Part shown: one piece after another, positions 13,704 through 14,209 of the stretch
How the letters are laid out: each line of letters starts with the position of its first letter
How positions within the stretch are numbered: the first letter of the stretch is position 1
Assembly (NCBI GenBank): GCA_001786015.1
Contig: MFVH01000002.1
Span: 922 to 15,130, forward strand
From: Candidatus Nomurabacteria bacterium RIFCSPLOWO2_01_FULL_46_18
GTDB taxonomy: Bacteria; Patescibacteriota; Minisyncoccia; Phycocordibacterales; UBA9973
Direction of reading: 5' to 3'
DNA: 14,209 bases
Notes under the pieces: model-generated
Told to the model about the DNA's origin: nothing
The model's database searches: none
What the model saw: only the letters and a program-made list of their open reading frames with translations
Translations under genes and position numbers: made by a program

Positions 13704-14209
13704 TTACGGCGTCACGTAAATCACATTCGCAGTAAGGTCGCCCATATTATTGGGCACTTCGGTCTTGAAATTGCGGACTCGCATGTCCACAAAAAGAAGC
13801 AGCGCGACCACGGCAAAAAGAGTCACTCCGCGCAGGAGGAAGGCCGGATGCTGCCGCTCGATCCGGATAAAAAACGTAAGAAGGATGGCGAGAATAAGAA
13901 GAACGGCAACCATGAAGTAGACATAGCCGATAGATTGCCTGGGCGAAGTCAGGGTTTTCTCCAGAGAGATTTTAACCGGATTCGGGGGGAGGATGATTTC
14001 CGCTTCTTTGGGCGCTTCCTCGCCCAGGACTACATTGAGAGATGGAGGAGGTGGAGTAGCGGCTACGCTCGTCGGACTGGGAGCTGCCCCGACGTTCGTC
14101 GGTGGCGAAGTCGGGGTCCCAATCCCCGCCTGCGCGGGCAGGCCTTCAGGCGTCGGGAGAGCGGGCTCTGCTTCAACGGGGGCGGCAAATACCGCAAGCG
14201 GCTTTCCAA
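13704..14209 (-). CDS. C-terminal part of a proline-rich, two-span membrane protein (5' end outside the window)
   Basis: The minus-strand frame is open from the stop at 13704 through the window edge at 14209, so the ATG at 13913 is probably internal. The visible 168 residues are, in order, a Pro/Ala/Thr/Val-rich low-complexity linker (about 70 residues, with runs such as TPPPPS), a segment EIILPPNPVKISLEKTLTSPRQSIGYVYF, a first span (MVAVLLILAILLTFFI), a charged loop (RIERQHP), a second span (LRGVTLFAVVALLLFVD), and a short tail. The linker suggests an N-terminal extracytoplasmic domain lying outside the window, tethered by the two C-terminal spans. Patescibacterial CAP/SCP-domain proteins have, as I recall, a comparable C-terminal anchor, but this cannot be verified here. 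One palindromic repeat copy encodes part of the linker (LPAQAGI). Confidence 0.7.
   Translation of the reverse strand, partial: GKPLAVFAAPVEAEPALPTPEGLPAQAGIGTPTSPPTNVGAAPSPTSVAATPPPPSLNVVLGEEAPKEAEIILPPNPVKISLEKTLTSPRQSIGYVYFMVAVLLILAILLTFFIRIERQHPAFLLRGVTLFAVVALLLFVDMRVRNFKTEVPNNMGDLTANVIYVTP
14121..14142. repeat. Palindromic short repeat, copy 2 (inside the proline-rich protein gene)
   Basis: This is identical over 22 bp to 12276-12297 and in the same orientation. It lies in the low-complexity linker and is read in a different frame from copy 1 (LPAQAGI instead of PARAGGD). Confidence 0.75.

Overview
This window looks like a piece of a Patescibacteria (Candidate Phyla Radiation) genome, most likely a Parcubacteria-type lineage. 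The reasons are compact gene packing, small proteins, almost no Shine-Dalgarno sequences, and a large zinc-ribbon protein and an Ada-like membrane protein that, from memory, resemble proteins common in Parcubacteria genomes. The presence of rplI (bL9) argues against the CPR groups reported to lack L9. This placement is inference; no rRNA gene is present.

Layout of the left part (1-10704, all + strand). It opens with the 3' part of a leucyl aminopeptidase (pepA), followed by the condensin partners scpA and scpB, which are directly abutted. Next come a membrane-anchored D-Ala-D-Ala carboxypeptidase-like protein, a 574-aa cysteine-rich zinc-ribbon protein of unknown function, and the peptidoglycan/division set mraY-ftsW-murG. 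After these are gltX, a coiled-coil M23 (EnvC-like) peptidase and a 45-aa single-span membrane protein. Together they cover chromosome segregation (ScpAB), lipid I/II synthesis (MraY, MurG), septal polymerisation (FtsW) and wall trimming (DacA-like, M23).

Middle (10787-11758). A minus-strand membrane protein with an Ada-like C-terminal domain diverges from rpmA (bL27) across a 26-bp shared promoter region. The roughly 300 bp between rpmA and rplI hold a strong candidate for a stand-alone structured RNA of about 245 nt on the minus strand, with a near-consensus promoter, several hairpins and a 14-bp intrinsic terminator. I cannot match it to tmRNA, RNase P, SRP or 6S RNA.

Right part (11759-14209, all - strand). 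In transcription order these are a proline-rich two-span membrane protein cut by the window edge, a 67-aa membrane protein, an S41 (CtpA-type) protease and rplI.

The window is mostly housekeeping, with no CRISPR array, insertion sequence, tRNA or defence system. The points worth a second look are: the unassigned ncRNA; a uniform promoter architecture (-10 hexamer, exactly 6 nt, then ATG) at five genes, predicting leaderless mRNAs; a 22-bp palindromic repeat inside two coding regions in different frames; a zinc-ribbon protein whose N-terminal cysteine pattern is repeated at its C-terminus with identical spacing; a GluRS lacking the usual zinc-binding insertion; and a MraY with two of its catalytic-site aspartates replaced by glutamate.
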